A stretch of DNA of 64,000 nt from positions 1 through 64,000 of the forward strand of contig CACYSD010000002.1 in the NCBI GenBank assembly GCA_902776985.1. The letters run 5' to 3'. The notes under the pieces are model-generated. The model was given only the letters and a program-made list of their open reading frames with translations. It was not told the DNA's origin and did no database searches. Within the stretch, counting starts at the first letter, position 1. Every line of letters starts with the position of its first letter. Source of the stretch: UBA3839 sp902776985. Lineage in GTDB: Bacteria > Bacteroidota > Bacteroidia > Bacteroidales > Bacteroidaceae. Of this stretch, positions 17,711 to 26,731 are shown piece after piece. The translations under genes and the position numbers were made by a program.

Positions 17711-18586
17711 TCAAAGTTTCATGTTTCTGATGGCATCGGCACATTGTTCCATGAGCCATTTGGGTGTAGATGTGGCTCCGCAGATTCCGACTGAGGAAGA
17801 TTCATTGAACCATTCCGGCTGAATTTCCTTCGGCTGCTCCACCATGTGGGTTTGCGGATTCTGCTGCAGACATTCATTATAGAGAATGCGCCCGTTGCTG
17901 CTCTTCTTTCCGCAGACAAATACTATAACGTCATGATTGCTGGCAAAAGTACGGATATCGGAAATACGGTTTGCCACCTGACGGCAGATAGTATCAAAAA
18001 AGCGGAACTGCGATTCTGTACCGCGAGCCTTCATCTCGTTCATGATGAAGTCAACTATCTCCCTGAAACCGGCAAGCGACATAGTTGTCTGACTATACAG
18101 GCTTATGCCTCTGGAGAAATCCAAACGTGAGGCATCGTTAAGATTCTCCACGACTATGGCTGTGCCGTTTGTCTGTCCGACAAGACCAATGACTTCTGCA
18201 TGACCGTTCTTGCCGTAGATTACTATCTGGCGCTGTTCACCCTGATTCTCATCGTACTCGGCTTTGATGCGGCGTTGAAGGTGAAGCACTACCGGACAGG
18301 TAGCGTCAATGAGTTGGATGTTGTACTTCTCTGCCTGCTCGTAAGTCTGTGGAGGTTCACCATGAGCACGCAGCATCACTTTGCAGGAAGAAAGCCCTGG
18401 AAGGTCTTCATGTTCCACCGTGTGAAGTCCCATCTGACGCAGACGTTCAACTTCACGACCATTATGAACAATATCGCCGAGGCAATACAATTCTCCGTGT
18501 GCAGAGAGTTGTTCCTCGGCTTTCTTTATGGCGGTAGTGACTCCGAAGCAGAATCCTGAGCCATTATCTATTTCAACCTTCAACAC
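17711..18586 (-). CDS. ispH: 4-hydroxy-3-methylbut-2-enyl diphosphate reductase
   Basis: Last step of the MEP isoprenoid pathway: a 4Fe-4S enzyme producing IPP and DMAPP. At 291 residues it has the three cluster cysteines in GSGFCFGVTTAIKKAEE, DATCPVV and DTICRQVANR, plus the conserved LRAHGEPP motif (HGEP) with the substrate-binding His/Glu. It follows cmk by 15 bases and is probably the last gene of the DUF4105 - phosphatase-like - secA - cmk - ispH operon. Confidence 0.96.
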   Translation of the reverse strand: MLKVEIDNGSGFCFGVTTAIKKAEEQLSAHGELYCLGDIVHNGREVERLRQMGLHTVEHEDLPGLSSCKVMLRAHGEPPQTYEQAEKYNIQLIDATCPVVLHLQRRIKAEYDENQGEQRQIVIYGKNGHAEVIGLVGQTNGTAIVVENLNDASRLDFSRGISLYSQTTMSLAGFREIVDFIMNEMKARGTESQFRFFDTICRQVANRISDIRTFASNHDVIVFVCGKKSSNGRILYNECLQQNPQTHMVEQPKEIQPEWFNESSSVGICGATSTPKWLMEQCADAIRNMKL

Positions 18587-18601
18587 CTTGCAGAATGGTT
18601 A

Positions 18602-19300
18602 TCAAGCTTCAACAGCTTGCGTGAATTTATCCATTATCCACTTGTTCTGCTCCTCATGAGTGAGGTTGCTGTTGTCGAGAATCTGCGCATCGTCGGCAGG
18701 TACCAATGGTGACACTTCACGATGAGTATCAAGATAGTCACGCTTCTGCACGTTATCGAGCACTTCGTCGTAAGTTGTGGTTGTATCGCCTTTCTGACGG
18801 AGTTCGTCGAAACGGCGCTGTGCTCTTACCTCAGCGCTTGCAGTCACGAATATCTTCAGTTCTGCCTGTGGGAAAACTACCGTACCGATGTCGCGTCCGT
18901 CCATCACGATTCCACCTTCCTTACCCATCTGCTGCTGCATTTGAACGAGGAAAGAACGTACGAAAGGAATGGCGGCAACAGTACTTACATAAGAAGCGAC
19001 ATGAGTGCTGCGGATTTCTTTTTCCACAACCTCTCCGTTGAGACAGACGAGTGGTTTCTGTGTTTCAGCATCGAGGGTGAACGAGATTGACACTCTTCCC
19101 AGCTTGATATGCTGGAAGAGTGCAAACTCATAAATTCTCTCAGGAGTAACAAGATTGTTACGAAGCGCATAGAGTGTGACTGCACGATACATAGCACCTG
19201 TGTCCACATAGATATAGCCGACAGTCTGTGCCAGGGTTCTCGCCATGGTACTCTTTCCGCAGGATGAGAAACCATCAATTGCTACAATAATCTTTTTCAT
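18602..19300 (-). CDS. cmk: (d)CMP kinase
   Basis: Phosphorylates CMP and dCMP. The ORF can be extended 17 codons upstream, but homologues start MKKIIVAIDGFSSCGKSTMA with the P-loop GFSSCGKST. I therefore place the start at 19300, giving 232 residues and a 4-base ATGA overlap with the secA stop, indicating translational coupling. Further motifs: DTGAMYRA, RDIGTVVFP and the Arg-rich lid RAQRRFDE. Confidence 0.93.
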   Translation of the reverse strand: MKKIIVAIDGFSSCGKSTMARTLAQTVGYIYVDTGAMYRAVTLYALRNNLVTPERIYEFALFQHIKLGRVSISFTLDAETQKPLVCLNGEVVEKEIRSTHVASYVSTVAAIPFVRSFLVQMQQQMGKEGGIVMDGRDIGTVVFPQAELKIFVTASAEVRAQRRFDELRQKGDTTTTYDEVLDNVQKRDYLDTHREVSPLVPADDAQILDNSNLTHEEQNKWIMDKFTQAVEA

Positions 19301-22300
19301 AGGCCTTTTCCGTGACAGTTCTTGAATTTCTTTCCTGAGCCGCAAGGACATGGATCGTTTCTGCCGACCTTAGGTCCATCGTTCACTACAGGAGTCTTGA
19401 CAGCAGGACCTCCGCTTGTGCGCTGTGCTGCTGCCTGCTGCATTGCTTTCTGTGTTTCCGACAGTTCATCGAGGTTTGTCTGCTGACGGTTCTCAGTGTA
19501 CTTTGGCTGAGGAGCACGAGGCATCTTAGCCGGAGCCTGCTGCACTTCGTCTGGGTTCTGGACAGGCAGGGTTGTGCGCATAAGCACGCTGATAGTTCCG
19601 TCGTTGATTTCGTTCACCATGTTGTCGAACAGAGTTACAGACTCTAGCTTGAAGATAAGCAATGGGTCTTTCTGCTCATAGCTTGCGTTCTGAACAGAGT
19701 GCTGCAGTTCGTCGAGAGCACGCAGGTTCTCCTTCCATGCATCGTCGATAGTGTGCAGGAGTATAGCCTTCTCGAAGTTAAGCATGATGTCTGAGCCGTG
19801 AGTATCGTAAGCCTCCTTAAGCGGTACTGCTATCTGGTAAACGCGCTTACCGTCGGACAGAGGAACGCGGATGTTCTCGTACATGCTTCCCTTTGTCTCA
19901 TAGACTTCCTTGATAACAGGCCAAGCCATGTTTGCAACGCGCTCTACACGCTTCTTGAAGCTGTCGATTACGATGTCGAATGCCTGGTCTTCAAGCTTTG
20001 CAGGATCTGAGCTTTCGTGAGTTTCTGCGTTGAACGGATATTCCATTGAGAAGATTCGGATGAACTGCTCTTTGCATCCTTCGAAGTCGTTGTTTTCGAT
20101 GATGTTGACGCAGCGGTCCCAAATCATGTTGGAGATATCCATACCGATACGCTGTCCCATAAGGGCATGACGGCGGCGCTCGTAGATCACCTTACGCTGC
20201 TTGTTCATCACGTCATCGTACTCAAGCAGACGCTTACGGATACCAAAGTTGTTCTCTTCGACTTTCTTCTGTGCACGTTCGATAGAGCGGTTAATCATAG
20301 GATGCTCAATCATCTCGCCTTCCTTGAAACCGAGGCGGTCCATGATGGCGGCGATACGGTCAGAAGCGAAGAGACGCATCAGTTTGTCTTCGAGAGAAAC
20401 ATAGAACACAGATGAACCTGGGTCACCCTGACGTCCAGAACGTCCGCGCAACTGACGGTCAACACGACGGCTCTCGTGACGCTCTGTACCGATAATAGCA
20501 AGACCGCCTGCAGCCTTCACTTCGTCACTCAGCTTGATGTCGGTACCACGACCTGCCATGTTGGTAGCGATGGTAACGATTGAGCGCTGACCTGCCTGAG
20601 CCACAATGTCTGCTTCCTTCTGGTGAAGTTTTGCGTTCAGCACATTGTGCTCAATCTTACGCATCGTCAACATCTTGGAGAGCATTTCTGATATTTCGAC
20701 TGAGGTAGTACCAACGAGGACAGGACGTCCTGCCTCTACCATACGTTCGATTTCTTCGATTACAGCTTTGTACTTCTCGCGGTTGGTCTTGTAAACGCGG
20801 TCGTTCATATCCTTGCGAATCACAGGTTTGTTGGTAGGAATTTCTACAACATCGAGTTTGTAGATATCCCAGAATTCACCTGCTTCTGTGATTGCCGTAC
20901 CGGTCATACCAGCCAGTTTATGGTACATACGGAAGTAGTTCTGGAGGGTGATTGTAGCAAAGGTCTGTGTTGCAGCCTCAACCTTCACACCTTCCTTGGC
21001 TTCCACAGCCTGATGGAGACCGTCGCTCCAGCGGCGTCCTTCCATAATACGTCCTGTCTGCTCGTCCACAATCTTCACTTCACCGTTCATAACAACGTAG
21101 TCGTCATCGCGGATGAACATTGTGTAGGCTTTGAGGAGCTGCTGCATGGTGTGTACGCGCTCTGACTTGAGTGCGTAATCCTGCATAAGTGCATCCTTCT
21201 TCGCCAGCTTGTCCTCATCGCTGAGTTTCTCTGCCTCAAGCGCTGCAAGCTGACTTGTGATGTCGGGAAGCACGAAGAAGTTGTCGTCGTGAACGATGCT
21301 TGCAACCAACTGGTTACCCTTATCGGTCATCTCGACAGACTTGTGTTTCTCGTCAACTACGAAGAACAATGGGTCGGTAGCCTCAGGCATACGACGGTTG
21401 TTGTTCTCCATATACATTTCCTCGGTCTTCAGAAGTCCTGTCTTGATACCGTCCTCTGAAAGATATTTAATGAGTGCCTTGTTCTTAGGCATACTCTTGT
21501 ATGCACGGAAGAGTGAGAGGAATCCTGCAGCCACTTCCTTGGAGTCGTCGCTGTCGATGAGCTTACGTGCGTCAGCCAGATACTGTGTAGCCTGCTTACG
21601 CTGAGCCTCAACGAGTTTCTCAACGATTGGGCAGAATTCGTTGAACATTTGGTCATCACCCTTTGGCACAGGACCAGAGATGATGAGTGGAGTTCGTGCG
21701 TCGTCGATGAGCACGGAGTCTACCTCGTCTACGATTGCGTAGTTATGACTGCGCTGAACGAGTTCGTCGGGCGACATAACCATGTTGTCGCGAAGGTAGT
21801 CGAAACCGAATTCGTTGTTTGTACCGAAGGTGATATCTGCCTGATAAGCCTTACGACGTGCGTCGGAGTGTGGCTGATGTTTGTCGATACAGTCAACGCT
21901 AAGTCCATGGAACATGTAGAGAGGTCCCATCCACTCGGAGTCACGCTTAGCCAGATAGTCGTTCACGGTGACAACGTGTACGCCTTGACGAGTCAACGCA
22001 TTAAGGAATACAGGGAGGGTAGCCACGAGGGTTTTACCTTCACCCGTTGCCATTTCGGCAATTTTTCCCTTGTGCAGGACGATACCACCGAAGAGCTGTA
22101 CATCGTAGTGAATCATGTTCCAAACGGTGTCGTTTCCTCCGGCTGTCCAGTGGTTATGCCAGATAGCCTTGTCGCCATCGAGTTCCACGAAGTCATGAGT
22201 CATCGAGAGTTCACGGTCGAAGTCGGTAGCAGTCACAACAACTGTCTCGCTTTCTGCGAAACGACGTGCTGTGTCCTTGACTATTGCAAAGACTGTTGGA

Positions 22301-22626
22301 AGAACTTCTGTCAATCCTTTCTCATAGATTTCGAGAATATCCTCTTCCACCTTGTCGATTGCGTCGAAGATTGGTTGACGATGGTCGATTTCTGTTTGCT
22401 TAATTTTCTCATTAAGCTGTACTATTTCCTCTCGTTTATCCTTTACCATCTCCTGCAGCTGAACCTTGATTCCATCAGTCTTAGCACGGAGTTCGTCGTT
22501 GGTAAGTTTTTGTATTTCAGGATAAATAGCAAGTATTTGGTCTACTATTGGTTTAATCTCACGCATATCGCGTGCAGCTTTGTTGCCAAACAACTTGCTC
22601 AAAAAGCCATTGATATTTAATGCCAT
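19297..22626 (-). CDS. secA: preprotein translocase ATPase SecA
   Basis: Motor that drives unfolded preproteins through SecYEG. At 1109 residues it is longer than E. coli SecA (901), as usual in Bacteroidetes. Present are the Walker A region ATGEGKTLVATLPVFL, the second helicase domain with NMAGRGTDIKL and RQLRGRSGRQGDPGSS, and the C-terminal zinc/SecB-binding tail CPCGSGKKFKNCHG. A coiled insert of about 100 residues near the N-terminus (about 45-145) precedes the ATPase core, as in relatives. It sits between an exported phosphatase-like protein and cmk in one operon. Confidence 0.97.
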   Translation of the reverse strand: MALNINGFLSKLFGNKAARDMREIKPIVDQILAIYPEIQKLTNDELRAKTDGIKVQLQEMVKDKREEIVQLNEKIKQTEIDHRQPIFDAIDKVEEDILEIYEKGLTEVLPTVFAIVKDTARRFAESETVVVTATDFDRELSMTHDFVELDGDKAIWHNHWTAGGNDTVWNMIHYDVQLFGGIVLHKGKIAEMATGEGKTLVATLPVFLNALTRQGVHVVTVNDYLAKRDSEWMGPLYMFHGLSVDCIDKHQPHSDARRKAYQADITFGTNNEFGFDYLRDNMVMSPDELVQRSHNYAIVDEVDSVLIDDARTPLIISGPVPKGDDQMFNEFCPIVEKLVEAQRKQATQYLADARKLIDSDDSKEVAAGFLSLFRAYKSMPKNKALIKYLSEDGIKTGLLKTEEMYMENNNRRMPEATDPLFFVVDEKHKSVEMTDKGNQLVASIVHDDNFFVLPDITSQLAALEAEKLSDEDKLAKKDALMQDYALKSERVHTMQQLLKAYTMFIRDDDYVVMNGEVKIVDEQTGRIMEGRRWSDGLHQAVEAKEGVKVEAATQTFATITLQNYFRMYHKLAGMTGTAITEAGEFWDIYKLDVVEIPTNKPVIRKDMNDRVYKTNREKYKAVIEEIERMVEAGRPVLVGTTSVEISEMLSKMLTMRKIEHNVLNAKLHQKEADIVAQAGQRSIVTIATNMAGRGTDIKLSDEVKAAGGLAIIGTERHESRRVDRQLRGRSGRQGDPGSSVFYVSLEDKLMRLFASDRIAAIMDRLGFKEGEMIEHPMINRSIERAQKKVEENNFGIRKRLLEYDDVMNKQRKVIYERRRHALMGQRIGMDISNMIWDRCVNIIENNDFEGCKEQFIRIFSMEYPFNAETHESSDPAKLEDQAFDIVIDSFKKRVERVANMAWPVIKEVYETKGSMYENIRVPLSDGKRVYQIAVPLKEAYDTHGSDIMLNFEKAILLHTIDDAWKENLRALDELQHSVQNASYEQKDPLLIFKLESVTLFDNMVNEINDGTISVLMRTTLPVQNPDEVQQAPAKMPRAPQPKYTENRQQTNLDELSETQKAMQQAAAQRTSGGPAVKTPVVNDGPKVGRNDPCPCGSGKKFKNCHGKGL

Positions 22627-22680
22627 ATATATTAATTAAAATTTTTCTTCGCTAATAGCTAATGTTAATAAAACAATGAA

Positions 22681-24066
22681 TTATGGATTGACTCTTAACG
22701 GTGCCACATCGCATGCATTCGGGGCACGTATTCGCATGTAGCGCGCAACTGTGGGAGCTATATACTCTATAGATATAGGTTCGGCTATGGTTTGCGGTTT
22801 CAGGTTAAGGCCATAGAAGATGATTGGGAACTCGAAGTATGAATCCCGAACGTAGCGGCGCTGTCCGTACTTTTCATTGTCTAAGGTCCATCCCTGATTG
22901 ATTTCTATGATGATGTCGCCAGAGCATTTCGGGTTGTATGCATTTCTGATGCTACTGATTCCTGGCGTCCACGCTCCGAGGGTGATGCGGGAAGAGGTAT
23001 AGACGTCCCTAACACCTTTGTACTGGAAGAGGAAATCCTCACACGAAGCGAGGACATTGCTCAGAGCCAGTTGTTTTTTCTCAATGAGCTGACGGTTGAG
23101 ATACACATTATTATAATATGTAGCGTCGATATACTGTCCTTCTCCGTAGAGCGCACCGAGGTACATGTTTAGAAGGGCTGTGCAACGCGTCATCTGGAAC
23201 ACGCCTGTAGGAACTCTGTAGCTTGCGAGGTTGGCTTCACGCTCCGCTTCGTAGCCGGTTGACGTAAGGAAGACAAGCACATTGGCAGCACCTATCTTTC
23301 TGTCGACTTCACACAGCACGCGAGTCAGAGCGTTGTCAAGACGCACGTAGGCGTTCTGAAGTTCCACCTCACGTACGCTTTGCGTAGTAAAGTCGCCTTC
23401 AACGCCTGTAGCGAAGTTGAGAGTAAGCAGGTCTGGCACTTCGTCCTTGCCCAATTCTGTGCGGTTGAGGAGTTCGGTAGCCACCGAAGCCACCCATTCG
23501 TTGGAATTGGCATCGTGTGCCTTGATCTGACTGAGGAGTGATGATTGGCTTCTCTCGAAAGCCGAAACGGAGCAGCTTCCGCCCTCGCCTCTCCACACAG
23601 CACCATCGGCTGCATGCCCGGCAGAGAGGACAGCCTCATCGTTTTTGGTTCCTACACCGTAGACATAGGCGCGTCCGTCGGTCGCTATCTTCAGTTCGTC
23701 ACCTATGGTCGAGACGAGCAGGTGTTCACATGTAGGATGTACGAGTTGAAGCACTTTGCGATCCATCCATTCCGAACCGATGATGCCGTGCTGATATGGT
23801 ACAGTTCCGGTATAGATACTTGCAACGGCCGAGGCACGGTCGATGTTGCTGGAAGAGTACTGTCCATGCGAATAGATAACTCCGTCACGAAGCAGTCGCT
23901 TAAAGCCGTCTTCGGAATAGAATGAAGAGAACTTCTCCAGATAATCGCTACGCAACTGATCAACGGTGATACCTACCACGAGGCGTGGTGCAGGCATACC
24001 AGTCTGAGCCGCTATTGTTGTTGCGGCAATAGTCGATAGCAGATATATAAGGAAAGGCTTTTTCAA
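22681..24066 (-). CDS. exported alkaline-phosphatase-fold protein lacking catalytic residues
   Basis: 461 residues with a signal peptide (about 1-20). The fold is recognisable by RLVVGITVDQLRSDYLEKF (first metal Asp at about residue 36), DGFKRLL, ASIYTGTVPYQHGIIGSEW and a late VLVFLTSTGYEAE. Against active PafA-type phosphatases, from memory of their motifs, the nucleophile position is occupied by DRASA. The usual TADHG is replaced by TSTG, and the Asp-xxx-His pair before YVRLD is also gone. It probably cannot hold two zinc ions and may be a structural or binding protein. One base separates it from the DUF4105 gene. A catalytically active family member with shifted ligands is less likely. Confidence 0.8.
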   Translation of the reverse strand: MKKPFLIYLLSTIAATTIAAQTGMPAPRLVVGITVDQLRSDYLEKFSSFYSEDGFKRLLRDGVIYSHGQYSSSNIDRASAVASIYTGTVPYQHGIIGSEWMDRKVLQLVHPTCEHLLVSTIGDELKIATDGRAYVYGVGTKNDEAVLSAGHAADGAVWRGEGGSCSVSAFERSQSSLLSQIKAHDANSNEWVASVATELLNRTELGKDEVPDLLTLNFATGVEGDFTTQSVREVELQNAYVRLDNALTRVLCEVDRKIGAANVLVFLTSTGYEAEREANLASYRVPTGVFQMTRCTALLNMYLGALYGEGQYIDATYYNNVYLNRQLIEKKQLALSNVLASCEDFLFQYKGVRDVYTSSRITLGAWTPGISSIRNAYNPKCSGDIIIEINQGWTLDNEKYGQRRYVRDSYFEFPIIFYGLNLKPQTIAEPISIEYIAPTVARYMRIRAPNACDVAPLRVNP

Positions 24067-24067
24067 A

Positions 24068-25333
24068 TTAGAATCTGTGATTTACTGAATGGAAAAAAAC
24101 GCAAGAGAATGTACGTCTTGTCTGTTTCATTCGGATGATACTTCTAATGAGCAAACTAAGTGCCAGAGGAAGCACGGCAGGATTCACCCATTGTAATGGC
24201 AGGACAAAGAGCAGCAGAAGGAAAACGAGAACTGTCATATTGACACATTCCGCTGCCATTTTCAGCTTACGCCACTTGGTTCTGTTGAGCAGCACGATTG
24301 GAATCATGACGAATGCAAGTGGATTGAAAGCAATCACAAGCCAGTTAGTATCTACTGCCGGATGGTCGGAGAAGAAGAAGAGGAATGAAACCACAACTCC
24401 TGCGATGCCCTGAAGCGACAGAAGTGCAACGTCGACCCATCGGCTCAATTTCTTTCTGTAGCAGTCAAAGACATTGACTAACAAGACAAATGCAAACACT
24501 ATCCAGAAAGTTACCACCGGAGAAAGCGGAAAATCCGGTATCAGAAGGTGCTGACCTTTGGGTTCGTAAACAATGGTATTCTTAACAAACGGCTTGACTT
24601 CTCCGTTCTCAGCAATGATGTATGTGCTGTCGGCGTCGTGCATGTACACGGCCGGAATGAACTCCCCTGCCCTTACGTCTGCGGGGCGGTCAACCTCGCA
24701 GCCGAGCACCATGTCGATACCGAATTCCGTCCAAGGGCTTGAGTTAGTGTAGATGTGCAGGATGTCACGGTATGTAAGTCCAAGACCTTTTGCCTCACAC
24801 TTGAGGTTGTGAATGCCCAATGCCCGTTGGATAATGTCACGTGCACGGGTTGTGCAGTTGTCGTAGAGGAAATTGTAGCGATACACCCTGTTCTCCGGCT
24901 GAGCGTTTATCACAAGCAGTTGTGCGAGCAGAGCCTTCTGATCGCTGGTTATATTCAGTTCCTGTTCGTAGATTCTGATTCCCTCCTCTGAGTATCTGTC
25001 GAGGAAGCGCCACATAGGTTCGGCATCAAGCCAATAGTCCGTTTCGCCAATCACGAAGCGGTAGATGAAGTTCTCCATGCGGAAATCGAAAATTCCGTAG
25101 TTGAAAGAGAAGTCTGCTTCCGGATTATTCTTGTTCTGAACTCTAATTGCCGTGTGCCCGAACAACTTGTATGCATCAGTTCCCGGGTCACAGGTGAGCA
25201 GAGCCACATACAGGCTGTCGTCGGCAGTCGTAGCTACAGAGTCCGTCATCGCTGCAGAATCGTCGTTCTGCTGCGCAAACATCGTAAGTATTGAGGCTGT
25301 AAAGAGTAGAGATATGAGGAATAGTCGCTTCAT
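24068..25333 (-). CDS. DUF4105 membrane protein
   Basis: 421 residues: signal peptide (about 1-20), an extracytoplasmic DUF4105 region (about 42-255) and about five C-terminal membrane helices (about 262-400). The conserved features are LLTCDPGTDAYKLFGHTAIR, FNYGIFDF and YNFLYDNCTTRARDII. The His and Cys in GHTAIR and NCTTRARD could form a papain-like (NlpC/P60-like) active site, as proposed for related domains, but activity is unproven. First gene of the operon leading into secA, with an excellent promoter. Confidence 0.88.
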   Translation of the reverse strand: MKRLFLISLLFTASILTMFAQQNDDSAAMTDSVATTADDSLYVALLTCDPGTDAYKLFGHTAIRVQNKNNPEADFSFNYGIFDFRMENFIYRFVIGETDYWLDAEPMWRFLDRYSEEGIRIYEQELNITSDQKALLAQLLVINAQPENRVYRYNFLYDNCTTRARDIIQRALGIHNLKCEAKGLGLTYRDILHIYTNSSPWTEFGIDMVLGCEVDRPADVRAGEFIPAVYMHDADSTYIIAENGEVKPFVKNTIVYEPKGQHLLIPDFPLSPVVTFWIVFAFVLLVNVFDCYRKKLSRWVDVALLSLQGIAGVVVSFLFFFSDHPAVDTNWLVIAFNPLAFVMIPIVLLNRTKWRKLKMAAECVNMTVLVFLLLLFVLPLQWVNPAVLPLALSLLIRSIIRMKQTRRTFSCVFFHSVNHRF

Positions 25334-25392
25334 TTTGCATTCTCATGTGCGTATTAAACATTATTATTTTCGCGTGCGCACACAACAAGTTG

Positions 25393-25424
25393 CAAAGGTA
25401 CGAAGAAATAATTGAATATGCAAA
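25393..25424 (-). promoter_or_regulatory. promoter of the DUF4105-secA-cmk-ispH operon
   Basis: On the minus strand TTTG (25421-25424), a 20-nt spacer and TACCTTTG (25393-25400), an exact match to the Bacteroidetes consensus, 60 bases before the start. Confidence 0.85.
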
Positions 25425-25447
25425 ATAAAACGGCCTAAGATTAGTTT

Positions 25448-26086
25448 TTACCCTTTCACAAAGCTGCAGACACTCTTCAGTTCGCACTTCTCACAGAGAG
25501 GCGTACGTGATTTGCAGACATAGCGACCGTGAAGCAAAAGCCAATGATGGGCATCGGGAATCAGTTCTGGTGGAAAAAGCTTCGTCAGCTCTGTCTCTAC
25601 AGCAAGCGGAGTGGTACATTTTTCGCTGGCAAGTCCCAGTCGGCGGGCTACTCTAAAGATATGAGTATCAACCGCAAAGGCTGGTTTCTTCCACAGCACA
25701 GCCATGACCACGTTTGCAGTCTTGCGTCCTACTCCAGGCAGACTCGTCAGCTCCTCCATGGTTGACGGCACTTCGCCTTGGAAATCAGCTACCAAACGTT
25801 TAGAAGTCTCTACCAGATGTGCCGCTTTGCTATTGGGATAACTCACAGATTTAATGAGTTCGAACACATCATCCACAGACGCCTGAGCCATACATTCAGC
25901 CGTGGGAAAAGCATTGAAGAGTCGTGGAGTAACCATATTAACACGCTTGTCCGTACACTGAGCAGATAGCATCACCGCAACAAGCAGCTGGAAAGGGCTG
26001 CCAAACTGCAATTCTGACTGCGGCTGAGGCATTGTTCGCTGGAAATACTCGATTAAAAACTCCAATTTCTTTCTTTTTCCGACCAT
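25448..26086 (-). CDS. nth: endonuclease III
   Basis: Base-excision repair glycosylase/AP lyase for oxidised pyrimidines. 212 residues with the helix-hairpin-helix LPGVGRKTANVVM containing catalytic Lys122 and catalytic Asp140 in AVDTHIFRVARRLGL. The four 4Fe-4S cysteines are C191, C198, C201 and C207, with the canonical C-x6-C-x2-C-x5-C spacing. It has its own promoter and is a single-gene unit upstream of the DUF4105 operon. Confidence 0.97.
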   Translation of the reverse strand: MVGKRKKLEFLIEYFQRTMPQPQSELQFGSPFQLLVAVMLSAQCTDKRVNMVTPRLFNAFPTAECMAQASVDDVFELIKSVSYPNSKAAHLVETSKRLVADFQGEVPSTMEELTSLPGVGRKTANVVMAVLWKKPAFAVDTHIFRVARRLGLASEKCTTPLAVETELTKLFPPELIPDAHHWLLLHGRYVCKSRTPLCEKCELKSVCSFVKG

Positions 26087-26156
26087 AGATTCTGCGAGTA
26101 AATTATAATTTACGACACTAATTTTTAATACTCAAAAACACCCTTGATTCATATTG

Positions 26157-26187
26157 CAAATTTAGAATAAATTCGACTAACCACAAA
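26157..26187 (-). promoter_or_regulatory. nth promoter
   Basis: Minus strand: TTTG (26184-26187), a 19-nt spacer, TAAATTTG (26157-26164). Exact consensus, 70 bases before the start. Confidence 0.8.
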
Positions 26188-26332
26188 GAAAATCAAGCAA
26201 TAATCATTAATAATAGCACGGTGCGCCAGATTTTATTTTGCATTACGCTAGAAATTTATTTACACAATTGTTGAATAATAATTGGCCACATTCATTTAAT
26301 CCATTAACACTACAAATATACAACCTCAAAAC

Positions 26333-26640
26333 TGCGGTCTACGAATAATCAGCAAGAAATTTTCAAAAATAAATCTGGAACTTGACATCTGAAACCTGAA
26401 ACATGGAACCTGAAACCACATTGTGGTCACGAGTGTCATGTGTCATGAGTGTCATTAAGCAATTCGGAGTGCAAAAGTCCGCATAATATTATATAAATTT
26501 ATTTATATATATTATGAGCCGGAAATACCCCTCCCAACTCAAAAACCTTAATGACACTCTTGACCTAATGACCTTAATGACACACGTCATGTTATTTTCA
26601 TTTATTAAGATTTTTTTTCTTCAATTATTCGTAGACCGCA
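26333..26640. repeat. nested inverted-repeat region upstream of the GH2 gene
   Basis: The 645-base gap between nth and the GH2 gene holds no ORF of note. Bases 26188-26332 show nothing clear. A perfect 17-bp inverted repeat bounds this element (26333-26349 and 26624-26640, core GCGGTCTACGAATAAT). Inside are tandem words of GAGTGTCAT (26431-26459), their inverted copies CTTAATGACACTC (26547-26583), and an AT palindrome at 26484-26515. A second word, CTGAAACCTGAAAC, repeats at 26389-26417. No target-site duplication was found. Confidence 0.75.
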
Positions 26641-26651
26641 CTTATTTTTAT

Positions 26652-26689
26652 TATCTTTGCAAAAGAATACGGAGCGGACAAACCGCTCC
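26652..26689 (+). promoter_or_regulatory. -7 box and leader hairpin of the GH2 gene
   Basis: TATCTTTG (26652-26659) matches the consensus. The expected -33 position falls inside the right inverted-repeat arm (26624-26640). A 7-bp hairpin GGAGCGG/CCGCTCC (26671-26689) begins the leader. Confidence 0.6.
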
Positions 26690-26731
26690 ATTGTCAACCC
26701 GAAAAAAGCAAACCATTAACACCTATTTCAT

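Noticed and set aside
21649..22620. Plus-strand frame of 323 codons over secA
   Set aside because: Antisense to secA, whose motifs are complete; composition is that of a codon-usage shadow.
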